A stretch of 64,000 bases of DNA from Mesorhizobium sp. GbtcB19. Lineage in GTDB: Bacteria > Pseudomonadota > Alphaproteobacteria > Rhizobiales > Rhizobiaceae. The stretch is from assembly GCF_019091085.1 (NCBI RefSeq), contig NZ_JAGXJY010000020.1, positions 1-64,000 on the forward strand, in the 5' to 3' direction. Positions 7,530-15,277 of this stretch are shown here, one piece after another (the stretch's first letter is position 1; every line of letters begins with the position of its first letter). The notes beneath the pieces are model-generated. The model saw nothing but the letters and a program-made list of their open reading frames with translations, made no database searches and had not been told where the DNA came from. The position numbers and the translations under genes are program-made.

Positions 7530-8425
7530 TCGGCCGGCTCCATTTTTCCAGAAGCAGAATGGGTCTCGGGGGCAAGGTGGCCGTGATGGCCATCGGCTCG
7601 CCGCTTCTCGCAATGGTCGGTGTCCGAGCAGACGAACATGTGGCCGCCATGGTCGTCCAAGATGACCTCGTCGAGATAGACGTTCTCGGCGCCGCAGAGC
7701 GCGCAGGGCTGGTCGAAAGTCTGCACCTCGAACGGGTGATCCTCGAAGTCGAGGCTGACGACATCGGTGAAAGGCGGCACCGCATAGATGCGCTTCTCGC
7801 GGCCGGCGCCGAACAATTGCAGAGCCGGCGAACGATGCATCTTCGGATTGTCGAATTTGGGCGTCGGCGAGGGGTCCATTACATAGCGGCCCTCGACCTT
7901 GACCGGATAGGCATAGGTGGTGGCGATGCGGCCATGCTTGGCGATGTCCTCGTAGAGCTTCACATGCATGAGGCCGTATTCCTCCAGCGCATGCATCTTG
8001 CGCGTTTCGGTCTCGCGCGGCTCGAGGAAACGCAACGGCTCGGGGATCGGCACCTGGAAGACGAGCACCTGGCCCGCGGTCAGCGGCTGCTCGGGGATGC
8101 GGTGGCGGGTCTGAATGATCGTCGCCTCGGCGGTTTCCGTGGTGACGGCGACCTTGGCGACCTTCCTGAAGAAAGCGCGGATCGAGACGGCATTGGTGGT
8201 GTCGTCAGCGCCCTGGTCGATGACCTTCAATGTGTCATCGGGGCCGATGATCGACGCCGTGACCTGCACGCCGCCGGTGCCCCAGCCATAGGGCATCGGC
8301 ATCTCGCGCGAGGCGAAGGGCACCTGGTAGCCAGGAATGGCGATGCCCTTCAGGATGGCGCGGCGGATCATCCGCTTGGTCTGCTCATCGAGATAAGCGA
8401 AGTTGTAGGTGGCGATGTCGGTCAT
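7526..8425 (-). CDS. phnJ: Carbon-phosphorus lyase, radical SAM enzyme PhnJ
   Basis: Cleaves the C-P bond of ribose-1-phosphonate-5-phosphate by a radical SAM reaction. The protein has about 299 residues. The unusual cysteine cluster is complete: C-x2-C-x21-C-x5-C, running from CALCG to CSDTDHC, as in E. coli PhnJ. A histidine/glycine-rich tail (DGHHGHLAPETH) follows the last cysteine. ATG at 8425 is preferred over an upstream GTG. Normally phnI and phnJ are adjacent; here 565 bp separate them and hold two small genes on the opposite strand. The stop overlaps phnK. Confidence 0.95.
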   Translation of the reverse strand: MTDIATYNFAYLDEQTKRMIRRAILKGIAIPGYQVPFASREMPMPYGWGTGGVQVTASIIGPDDTLKVIDQGADDTTNAVSIRAFFRKVAKVAVTTETAEATIIQTRHRIPEQPLTAGQVLVFQVPIPEPLRFLEPRETETRKMHALEEYGLMHVKLYEDIAKHGRIATTYAYPVKVEGRYVMDPSPTPKFDNPKMHRSPALQLFGAGREKRIYAVPPFTDVVSLDFEDHPFEVQTFDQPCALCGAENVYLDEVILDDHGGHMFVCSDTDHCEKRRADGHHGHLAPETHSASGKMEPAE

Positions 8426-8484
8426 GGCGATCACGTCCGCTCTGTGGTACGAAATTGATGTCCGGAACGCGGGAGCGGCCCCAA

Positions 8485-8691
8485 ATGGACTCTACCGGTT
8501 GGATGCATCTTGGCGTGCTGTTGCTGGTGTTTGCTGGCGTCGCGGTGTTCGCGCTGCGGAAGATGTTTCTGCCCGCGCCAAAGGATCCTCCGCACGGTGA
8601 GACCGTTCCCGGCGCCGCCGGCTCCGGTGCCGGCGGCTATGGCGGCGGTTCGTTCGACGGTGGCGGCGGACATTCCGGGGGCGGGCATTAA
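8485..8691 (+). CDS. Small membrane protein with Gly/His-rich tail, copy 1
   Basis: A 68-residue product beginning MDSTGWMHLG. It has one membrane helix at about residues 8-24, then positive residues (RKMFLPAPK), predicting N-out/C-in, and a tail rich in Gly and His. It is a divergent paralogue of the next small gene: 20 of the first 31 residues are identical, and about ten of those identical residues use different codons. That pattern argues for selection on protein. It lies antisense to the phn operon in the phnI-phnJ gap. I do not recognise a family. The ATG at 8485 is chosen because the similarity to copy 2 begins there. Confidence 0.55.
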   Translation: MDSTGWMHLGVLLLVFAGVAVFALRKMFLPAPKDPPHGETVPGAAGSGAGGYGGGSFDGGGGHSGGGH

Positions 8692-8693
8692 GC

Positions 8694-8735
8694 TCATTCG
8701 GCGGCCTCGCGTTTTTTCTCGGCTGCCTTCTCCAT
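8694..8735 (-). pseudogene. Duplicated remnant of the phnI 3' end
   Basis: On the minus strand this reads M-EKAAEKKREAAE-stop, nearly the same as the true PhnI C-terminus (DKAAEEKREAAE-stop at 8991-9029). In both copies the stop lies 2 bp from the stop of a small plus-strand gene. This is best explained by tandem duplication of a unit containing the small gene and the phnI tail. It is too short to be a gene. Confidence 0.7.
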
Positions 8736-8796
8736 GGGCCATCACATCCATCCGCTCCTTGCTGTGGAGCTGCCAACACGGACGGGCCAAATTCGA

Positions 8797-8988
8797 ATGG
8801 ACTCCAGTGGATTGACGCATCTCGCAATCCTGCTGCTGGTATTCGCAGCTGTTGTCGTATTCATCGTTCGGCGCATGGTTCTGCCGGCGCGGAAAGGGGG
8901 CGCGATAGACGCAACCGATCTCCGCAACCGTGACTACACCAGGTGGCATGGCCACGATGATGGCGGCCATCACGGCGGGGGCGACTGA
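8797..8988 (+). CDS. Small membrane protein with His/Gly-rich tail, copy 2
   Basis: A 63-residue product beginning MDSSGLTHLA, with one membrane helix at about residues 8-24, a basic RRMVLPARK stop-transfer segment and a tail with HGHDDGGHHGGG. It is paralogous to the gene at 8485-8691. The N-terminal half is conserved while the middle has diverged completely, which suggests the helix and the His/Gly tail matter. Its stop is 2 bp from the stop of phnI on the other strand. The function is unknown; metal binding by the tail is a possibility only. A longer start at 8734 exists, but its extra residues have no counterpart in copy 1. Confidence 0.55.
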   Translation: MDSSGLTHLAILLLVFAAVVVFIVRRMVLPARKGGAIDATDLRNRDYTRWHGHDDGGHHGGGD

Positions 8989-8990
8989 AG

Positions 8991-10106
8991 TCATTCCGCG
9001 GCCTCCCGCTTTTCCTCGGCGGCCTTGTCCTCATTTTCCCGCTCCTCGTATTCGGCGCGCATGCGACGGACCAGGCCGAGCTCTGCCTGGAAGTCGACAT
9101 AGTGCGGCAGCTTCAAATGCTCGACGAAGCCGGTCGCCTGGACATTGTCGGAATGGGAGATGACGAACTCCTCGTCCTGCGCGGCGGCAACGACATCCTC
9201 GCCGAGTTCGCCGGCGCGGAGCGCCCGGTCGCACAGCGCCATCGCCATCGCTTTGCGCTCGCTCTGGCCGAAGACGAGGCCGTAGCCGCGGGTGAATTGC
9301 GGCGGCGCCTTGGCCGAACCCTTGAACTGGTTGACCATCTGGCATTCGGTGACGCGGATGGAGCCAAGCGGCACGGCAAAGGGCAGCTCCGGCACGTCGA
9401 GCTCCAGCTCAACCTCGCCGATGCGGATCTCGCCGACGAAAGGATGATTGCGCGCATAGCCGCGCTGTGTCGAATAGCCGAGCGCCAGGAGAAAACCTTC
9501 GTCGCCGCGCGACAGCGCCTGCAGGCGGATGTCGCGCGCCATCGGGAATTGCAGCGGCTCGCGCGTGATGTCGCCCGGCACATGGTCGAGCGGCATCTCG
9601 CCGTCGGCTTCGATCAGGCCTTCATGGGCGAGGATCGCGGAAACGCGCGGCATCGCCTCGGCCTCGACCGGACGTTGCGCCGGCATCTCGACCTCGGCGC
9701 CGGCGGCGAGCTCCGGATCGAGCAGGCGGTGCGTGTAGTCGAAGGTCGGGCCAAGCACCTGCCCGCCGGGCAGGTCCTTGTAGGTGGCCGAGACGCGCCG
9801 CTCGACCTGCATCGCTCCGGTATCGACCGGATTGGTGTAGCCGAAGCGCGGCAGCGTGGTGCGATAGGCGCGCACCAGGAAGATCGCCTCGATCATGTCG
9901 CCGCGCGCCTGGACGACGGCCAGAGCCGCGAGCTCGCGGTCATAGAGCGAGCCTTCGCTCATCACCCGGTCGACGCCGAGCGCCAGCTGCTCGACGATCT
10001 GGTCGAGGCGCAGAGCCGGCACCGAGCGATTGCCGCGGCGGCGGTCTGCAAGCAGACGATGGGCGTTGGCAATGGCGGCCTCGCCGCCCTTCACCGCGAC
10101 ATACAT
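8991..10106 (-). CDS. phnI: C-P lyase core subunit PhnI
   Basis: Nucleosidase-like subunit of the PhnGHIJ core complex, needed to couple the phosphonate to ribose (established in E. coli). The protein has 371 residues beginning MYVAVKGGEAAI, with typical segments such as HRLLDPELAAG and GYGLVFGQSERKAM, and ends in a charged Glu/Lys/Ala tail. One base separates its start from the phnH stop. The final 13 codons are duplicated downstream at 8694-8735. Confidence 0.95.
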   Translation of the reverse strand: MYVAVKGGEAAIANAHRLLADRRRGNRSVPALRLDQIVEQLALGVDRVMSEGSLYDRELAALAVVQARGDMIEAIFLVRAYRTTLPRFGYTNPVDTGAMQVERRVSATYKDLPGGQVLGPTFDYTHRLLDPELAAGAEVEMPAQRPVEAEAMPRVSAILAHEGLIEADGEMPLDHVPGDITREPLQFPMARDIRLQALSRGDEGFLLALGYSTQRGYARNHPFVGEIRIGEVELELDVPELPFAVPLGSIRVTECQMVNQFKGSAKAPPQFTRGYGLVFGQSERKAMAMALCDRALRAGELGEDVVAAAQDEEFVISHSDNVQATGFVEHLKLPHYVDFQAELGLVRRMRAEYEERENEDKAAEEKREAAE

Positions 10107-10107
10107 G

Positions 10108-10719
10108 TCATGCCTCCATCGTCTTGACGCGGGTGGTGCGCGGCAGGCAGGCGAGGTGGCCTGGCGCCGCCAGGATGATGTCGACGCCGCGCGGAAAACG
10201 CTGGTTGTTCTGCTTCCACTGCTCGACGAAATGGCGCGGCATGCCTGGAGGCGCGATCATCGACGTCTTTTCGATGCCTGGTCCTTCGAGCAGCAGCGGA
10301 GGGCCGGAAGCGAGGTCGTCGACCAGGAGGATCAGCGTCGTCGAGCGGTCGGGATATTCCTGCGTGCCCTGCGCAAAACCGTCGAGCGCCGCCATCTCCT
10401 TCGGATTGGCGACAAGCGCGAAATGCGCGTCGGCCGGCGTGTTGGCCAAAGGCGCGCCGCTGTGAAAGCCGAGCCAGGCCTTGACCGAGGCTTCGGCCTG
10501 CAGCGGCGGATCGAGCCAGACCGGCGTGTCGTTGTCGCAGAGTGCCAGCGCCACCGCGCCGGCGGTCGCCGACAGCGGCGCCGGGGGACGGGCGAGCTGC
10601 GGCACTGGCTGGACCGTGCCGGGGCGCGCCATCGCATCCATGATGGCGCGGAAGACCGCCTGGGCGTTGAAGACCGGCTCGGCGAAGCCGCCGTCGATCG
10701 ATTGGGTGGCGATGTTCAT
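10108..10719 (-). CDS. phnH: C-P lyase core subunit PhnH
   Basis: A subunit of the PhnGHIJ complex, 203 residues, close to the family's usual length. It has a PLP-transferase-like fold without the cofactor (established for E. coli PhnH). Characteristic segments are VFRAIMDAMARPG near the N-terminus and RFPRGVDIILAAPGHLACLPR near the C-terminus. Its ATG overlaps the phnG stop by one base (TGATG). Confidence 0.94.
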   Translation of the reverse strand: MNIATQSIDGGFAEPVFNAQAVFRAIMDAMARPGTVQPVPQLARPPAPLSATAGAVALALCDNDTPVWLDPPLQAEASVKAWLGFHSGAPLANTPADAHFALVANPKEMAALDGFAQGTQEYPDRSTTLILLVDDLASGPPLLLEGPGIEKTSMIAPPGMPRHFVEQWKQNNQRFPRGVDIILAAPGHLACLPRTTRVKTMEA

Positions 10720-11180
10720 CAGTCCTCTCCGCGCACCATGGTGAAGAAATCCACTTTCGTGGCCGCCGTCTCGACGCGCCGCGTCTCGCGCGCCGCGTCG
10801 AGCGCCGCGCGCAGCGGCGCGACCAGTTTTGCCTCGACCGTTTCGCGCTGCGCCGGGTCCTGCCACAGCGCGTCGGCGATCGCCGCGAGCCTGGCCTTGG
10901 CCTTGTCGCGGCCGAGCGCATAGGAATGGCCGACCTGGCCGGAAGGCAGCCGCACCGTGGCGCGGGTGACCGTTGCCTCGCCGACATTGAAGGGCGCGCC
11001 GCCGCCGCCGATCCGTCCGCGCACCGTCACCAATCCGGTTTCCGGGCCGCGCAAAAGCTCCGCCTCGCCAGGCAGGCCCGACTCGTTCCACAGACGGGCA
11101 ATCTCATCGGCCGCGGCATGCGCCAGCGTCGCCATCACGGCCTTTCGCCCGGCCTGCTCGCGCGCTTCCTGTCCTCGCAT
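10719..11180 (-). CDS. phnG: C-P lyase core subunit PhnG
   Basis: First gene of the C-P lyase operon, a 153-residue subunit of PhnGHIJ (E. coli PhnG is of similar length). ATG at 11180 is chosen because AAGGAG lies 8 nt upstream and the length then matches; the longer reading would cover the promoter and operator. Typical segments are FNVGEATVTRATVRL and GHSYALGRDKAKA. It is divergent from phnF, with Pho-box and operator-like sites between them. Confidence 0.93.
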   Translation of the reverse strand: MRGQEAREQAGRKAVMATLAHAAADEIARLWNESGLPGEAELLRGPETGLVTVRGRIGGGGAPFNVGEATVTRATVRLPSGQVGHSYALGRDKAKARLAAIADALWQDPAQRETVEAKLVAPLRAALDAARETRRVETAATKVDFFTMVRGED

Positions 11181-11205
11181 GGCATCGCTCCTTGCATGCA
11201 TAAAT

Positions 11206-11225
11206 TTGTCTATTGATATAGACAA
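11206..11225. promoter_or_regulatory. PhnF operator-like palindrome
   Basis: TTGTCTATTGATATAGACAA is a 20-bp palindrome with 8-bp arms and a 4-bp centre, in the phnG-phnF gap. HutC/PhnF-subfamily GntR regulators bind short palindromes with GT...AC half-sites (established). It lies just downstream of the predicted phnG transcription start, where bound repressor would block the polymerase. Confidence 0.6.
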
Positions 11226-11233
11226 CTATACAA

Positions 11234-11278
11234 ATTATACTCAACCCCTAACGAGAGTCCATGACGGGTGGATGACAA
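11234..11278 (-). promoter_or_regulatory. phnG promoter: Pho box and -10 element
   Basis: On the phnG sense strand the Pho box is TTGTCAT-CCAC-CCGTCAT (11261-11278), followed at the same period by a weak third unit. Ten bases later comes a perfect TATAAT (11234-11239). The 7-4-7-4-7 spacing and the distance to the -10 fit PhoB-activated class II promoters. Confidence 0.65.
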
Positions 11279-11305
11279 GGCGGGAAAAATGCGCGGGGGC
11301 GATCG

Positions 11306-12052
11306 GTGACAGGACTGGCGGCGAGTATCGAGAGGCGCAACGGCGTGTCGCTGTGGCGGCAGATCGCCGACAGGATCCTGCAGGCGATTGCCAATGGCGA
11401 TTTCGCCGAGAATGCGGCGCTGCCGCCGGAGATGGCGTTGGCCGAGCGCTACGGCGTCAACCGCCATACGGTGCGCAGCGCCATCGCAGCACTTGTGCAG
11501 GAAGGCGTGCTGAAGGCCGAGCAGGGGCGCGGCACCTTCGTCTTGTCGCGCAAGCGCCTGTCCTATCCGATCGGCGCGCGGACGCGCTTTTCGACCGGGC
11601 TGCAGGGGCAGACGAGCGAGCGGCATATCGCGCTGCTATCGTCATCGAAGGAGCCGGCCGGCCGGCGCATCGCCGAGGCGCTGGGCATCGCCAGGGGTGC
11701 TGCCGTCATCCGCCTGGAGACGCGCGGCGAGGCCGACGGACACCCGGTGTCGCGGGCGACGACCTGGTTCGACGCCAAGCGCTTCGCCGGCATCGAAGCG
11801 GCAATGGCGGAAACGGGATCGATCACCGCCTCGCTGAAGCGCTTCGGCATCAACGATTATCTCAGGCATTCGACGGTGCTGTCGGCGCGCCATGCCGATG
11901 CCGACGATCTCGCGGCGCTGGACCTGCAACCGGGCGCCATCGTGCTGGTGACCATCGCCGTTAATGTCACGCTCGACGGCCAGCCGATCCAGTTCGCCGA
12001 GTCGCGCTTTCCAGCGGAGCGGGTGGAACTCAGGCTGTCGGCCGGCGATTAG
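11306..12052 (+). CDS. phnF: GntR/HutC-family regulator PhnF
   Basis: A transcriptional regulator of 248 residues. The N-terminal winged helix includes MALAERYGVNRHTVRSAI and GVLKAEQGRGTFV; the C-terminal UTRA ligand-binding domain covers about residues 90-240. PhnF represses phosphonate or phosphate-uptake operons in other bacteria (established, e.g. mycobacteria). It is divergent from phnG with a palindromic operator candidate between them, so autoregulation is likely. The start is a GTG; no in-frame ATG is close by. Confidence 0.92.
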   Translation: MTGLAASIERRNGVSLWRQIADRILQAIANGDFAENAALPPEMALAERYGVNRHTVRSAIAALVQEGVLKAEQGRGTFVLSRKRLSYPIGARTRFSTGLQGQTSERHIALLSSSKEPAGRRIAEALGIARGAAVIRLETRGEADGHPVSRATTWFDAKRFAGIEAAMAETGSITASLKRFGINDYLRHSTVLSARHADADDLAALDLQPGAIVLVTIAVNVTLDGQPIQFAESRFPAERVELRLSAGD

Positions 12053-12133
12053 CTAGCCGGAAGCGGCGCGATAGTATAATACGTCCGTCACTGCCACGTT
12101 CGATGAGTGAAACGCTTCTTGTGGGGGCGCGGA

Positions 12134-13210
12134 ATGCTGAAATCGAAGTATTGTGTGCCGTCTCTGCTTCTCCCCAGCTTTACGCTTATAGGTGTACTGT
12201 CCGGCTGTTCGGGTGGAAGCCCTCCGCCCGTGACCTTCAGCCTGACGGATCTCGGCACGCTCGGCGGAAACCAAAGTTACGGCTGTGCCATCAACGAGGG
12301 CGGACAGGTCGCGGGCTACTCGACCACGGCCGACGACGCTGACGCCCACACGGTGGCGTGGACCGGAAAGGCCGTGGCCGATCTCGGCTCGATGGGCGGA
12401 GCGTCGGGCTGTTCACAAGGGATCAACGATGCGGGGCAGGTGGCCGGATTTTCGCCCATTGCCGCCACATCCGATATCCACGCGACGCTATGGACGGGAA
12501 CGACATTGACCGACCTCGGCACCATCGCCGGCGACCACAGCAGCGCCGTGGGCATCAATGCCAAGGGTCAGGTGGCGGGGAATTCGACATTCTCGGACAA
12601 TTCCCTTGAGCACGCCGCGCTGTGGAACGGCAGCACCGCGACCGATCTCGGCACGCTCGGCGGCCAAACCAGCTCCGCCACTGGCATCAACGATAGCGGA
12701 TGGGTGGTCGGCTATGCGGAGACGACCGGGAATTCCAAGACCCACGCAGTACTCTGGAAGGGAACCGAGCCCATCGACCTCGGCGCGCTCGGCGGGGATT
12801 ACAGCTACGCCATGGCCATCAACGATCACGGCGTGATCGTCGGCTATTGCGTCCTCGGTTCCAATGCGGGAACCCACGCCACGGTGTGGGCCGACACGAA
12901 AATCTCCGACCTGGGCACGCTCGGCGGCCAATTCAGCATGGCGCTCGGGATCAACGACGCGGGGCTGGTGGTCGGAAACGCCGCGCTCGAGGACAAATCC
13001 ACGCACGCCGCTTTGTGGATCGGGAAGCAGATCTACGACCTCAACGATATGCTGGGGGCGAGCGGTCGCGGCTGGACGCTCCAGGAGGCGCGCGACATCA
13101 ACTCCGCCGGCCAGATCGTCGGCTGGGGTGACAGTCCATCGGGACAGAAGCACGCGTTTCTGCTGACGCCAACGAAACCCATCCCGCTTTCCCCGGCAGG
13201 CGGCTCGTAG
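12134..13210 (+). CDS. HAF-repeat lipoprotein
   Basis: A predicted secreted lipoprotein of about 358 residues. A signal peptide ends in a lipobox (VLSGC) at about residue 25. Six to seven repeats of about 45 residues follow, each with DLGxLGG, GIN(D/A)xGxVVG and HAxLW motifs, the HAF repeat pattern (TIGR02913, from memory), which probably folds as a beta-propeller. ATG at 12134 is chosen over an upstream GTG because it follows a G-rich ribosome site and gives a clean signal peptide. TATAAT at 12075-12080 could be its -10. No functional link to the neighbouring phn genes is evident; the function is unknown. Confidence 0.8.
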   Translation: MLKSKYCVPSLLLPSFTLIGVLSGCSGGSPPPVTFSLTDLGTLGGNQSYGCAINEGGQVAGYSTTADDADAHTVAWTGKAVADLGSMGGASGCSQGINDAGQVAGFSPIAATSDIHATLWTGTTLTDLGTIAGDHSSAVGINAKGQVAGNSTFSDNSLEHAALWNGSTATDLGTLGGQTSSATGINDSGWVVGYAETTGNSKTHAVLWKGTEPIDLGALGGDYSYAMAINDHGVIVGYCVLGSNAGTHATVWADTKISDLGTLGGQFSMALGINDAGLVVGNAALEDKSTHAALWIGKQIYDLNDMLGASGRGWTLQEARDINSAGQIVGWGDSPSGQKHAFLLTPTKPIPLSPAGGS

Positions 13211-13224
13211 AGCTCGGCGCCGTC

Positions 13225-14241
13225 TCACCCGACCTCGATAACCGCCTTGATCAGGCCGGACTTCTCCTGCGCCCACCGCGCCAGATCGCGCGGCGTTGCG
13301 GCGAGCGTCGTGCGATGGGTGACGAGCTTGTTCAACGGCACCGCGCCGTCGCGTATCGAGGCCGCGACATGGTCGAAATCGGCTCTCAGCGCGTTGCGGC
13401 TGCCGACCAGCGTCATCTCGCGCTTGTGGAATTCCGGGTCGGAGAAGGTGATGTCGTCCTTGACGACGCTGACCAGCACCAGCGTCCCGCCATGCGCCAC
13501 ATGGGCGAAGGCCGACTGCACCGAGCTTGTGTTGCCGGTGGCGTCGAACACAAGGTCGAACCCTTCGCCGGCTGTGGCCTGGCGTACCAGGTCGCCGGCC
13601 GTTGCCTTCGAACCGTCCAGCGCGGCAAAGCCGAGTTCGGCTTCGGCGAAGCCAAGACGCTCGCTGCTCATGTCGAGCAGGCTGACGTCCAGCCCGGCGA
13701 TGCGCGCGAAGATCGCCGTGCCGAGCCCGATCGGCCCGGCGCCGATGACCAGCGTGCGCTGGCCGGGCAGCCCAAGCGATCGGCGCACCGCATGCGCGCC
13801 GATGGCCAGGAATTCGACCGCAGCTGCGTCGGCCAGCGACAGGCCATTCGTCGGATAGAGGTTCTGCGCCGGCACCAGGATCTCGTCGCACATGGCGCCG
13901 TCGCGATGGACGCCCAGCACTTCGATCTTCACGCAGCAATTCGGCTTGCCGTGCCGGCAGGCGATGCATTTGCCGCAGGCGAGATAGGGGTTGATGATGA
14001 CTGGCTCGCCGACAGCAAGATCGACGCCGTCGCCCTTCTCGACGATGGTGCCCGCGACCTCGTGACCCATGATGCGCGGATAGGCCAGAAACGGGTGCTT
14101 GCCTTCGAAGATGTGATAGTCCGTGCCGCAAATGCCGACATGGCTGACCGCGACGCGCGCCCAGCCGGGCGGCGGCGCTCCCGGGTTGGCGCGGTCTTCG
14201 AGGACAAGGTCGCCGGGCGAACGGCAGACAACGGCTTTCAT
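13225..14241 (-). CDS. Zinc-dependent alcohol/polyol dehydrogenase
   Basis: A medium-chain dehydrogenase of 338 residues. The catalytic zinc region has GICGTDYH and the GHEVAG motif, the structural zinc loop has C-x2-C-x2-C cysteines (CGKCIACRHGKPNCC), and the NAD-binding loop is GAGPIGLG. With UxaA and a CUT2 importer next door, it may oxidise an aldonate such as L-galactonate or L-idonate to a keto-acid (LgoD/IdnD-like); the substrate is inferred from context only. ATG at 14241 is preferred over the TTG at 14253. It is the last gene of the operon. Confidence 0.85.
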   Translation of the reverse strand: MKAVVCRSPGDLVLEDRANPGAPPPGWARVAVSHVGICGTDYHIFEGKHPFLAYPRIMGHEVAGTIVEKGDGVDLAVGEPVIINPYLACGKCIACRHGKPNCCVKIEVLGVHRDGAMCDEILVPAQNLYPTNGLSLADAAAVEFLAIGAHAVRRSLGLPGQRTLVIGAGPIGLGTAIFARIAGLDVSLLDMSSERLGFAEAELGFAALDGSKATAGDLVRQATAGEGFDLVFDATGNTSSVQSAFAHVAHGGTLVLVSVVKDDITFSDPEFHKREMTLVGSRNALRADFDHVAASIRDGAVPLNKLVTHRTTLAATPRDLARWAQEKSGLIKAVIEVG

Positions 14242-14311
14242 AGGCAATTCCAATATTCAAAAAAGGCGCCGGTCCCTCGATTGAGCGGACCGGCGTCAGG
14301 TCAGGGAGGAT

Positions 14312-15277
14312 TCATTTGCCGCGACGGCGCAGACCGTCGAAGTAGACGATGACGATGATCAGCAGGCCGGTGATGATGCGCTGCCAGAAGGCATTGACGT
14401 TGAGCAGGTTGGCGCCGTTGTTGATGGTGGCGAGGATGAAGGCGCCGAGCAGCGGCCCATGCACCGAACCCACCGCGCCGAACAGCGAGGTGCCGCCGAT
14501 CACCGACGAGGCGATCGCCTGCAGTTCCCAGCCCTCGGCCTGCGTCGGATTGCCGATGCCGATGCGCGAGGCAAGCAGCACGCCGACGAAGGCCGCGCAC
14601 AGACCGGACAGCGTGTAGGCCATGTAGATGGTGCGCTGCACGTTGACGCCGGACAGGCGCGAGGCCTCGGCGTTGGAGCCGACCGAGAACAGGTAACGGC
14701 CCCAGCGGCTGTGGTGCAGGAAGATGTAGGCCGGAATACCGACCAGGATCACCATCCAGAACAGGTTGGGGATGCCGACGAAGGAGTTGCGCGAGAATTC
14801 CTGGAAGGCGTCGTTGTTGATCGAGATCGAATTGCCGTTGGTCATCAACAGGCCGATGCCGCGCAGCGACGTCAGCGTCGCCAGCGTGATGATGAAGGGC
14901 GGCAGACCCATCTTGACGATGCCGAAACCGTGGAACAGGCCGATGGCGACGCCGACCAGAAGCGTGATCAGGATGGCTGCGAAGACCGGCACGCCGGCAT
15001 TGATCAGCATGGCGGCGATGACGGTGGTGAAGCCGACCACCGCGCCGACCGAAAGATCGATGCCGCCGGTGATGATGACGAAGGTCTGGCCGACCGCCAG
15101 GATGGCGATCATCGAACCCTGACGCAAGAGGTTCGAGATGTTGTTGGCCGAGGCGAAGCTCGACGTCGCTAGCGACAGGATGACCCACAGCAGAACCAGC
15201 AGCGCCAGCAGCGTCAGCCCGAACAGGGCGTTGTAATTTCGCTTGGGCCTTTCGGCGGCGATAGCCTCGGTGCTCAT
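14312..15277 (-). CDS. CUT2 sugar ABC transporter permease (RbsC type)
   Basis: An inner-membrane permease of 321 residues with about eight to ten hydrophobic segments. It has the CUT2 motif GGIDLSVGAVVG near residue 70 and a C-terminal loop with GELQAIAS-like and GSVHGPLLGAF segments. It partners the ATPase and binding protein upstream. Its ATG overlaps the stop of the ATPase gene (ATGA). The substrate is unassigned. Confidence 0.9.
   Translation of the reverse strand: MSTEAIAAERPKRNYNALFGLTLLALLVLLWVILSLATSSFASANNISNLLRQGSMIAILAVGQTFVIITGGIDLSVGAVVGFTTVIAAMLINAGVPVFAAILITLLVGVAIGLFHGFGIVKMGLPPFIITLATLTSLRGIGLLMTNGNSISINNDAFQEFSRNSFVGIPNLFWMVILVGIPAYIFLHHSRWGRYLFSVGSNAEASRLSGVNVQRTIYMAYTLSGLCAAFVGVLLASRIGIGNPTQAEGWELQAIASSVIGGTSLFGAVGSVHGPLLGAFILATINNGANLLNVNAFWQRIITGLLIIVIVYFDGLRRRGK

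Noticed and set aside
8431..8994. Minus-strand 187-codon frame in the phnI-phnJ gap
   Set aside because: Different frame from the phnI tail remnant; paralogy with conserved residues and different codons is on the plus strand.
12488..14260. 590-codon minus-strand frame across the HAF gene and the Zn dehydrogenase
   Set aside because: It is an alternative frame of both genes; the dehydrogenase zinc and NAD motifs and the HAF repeats lie in the other frames.
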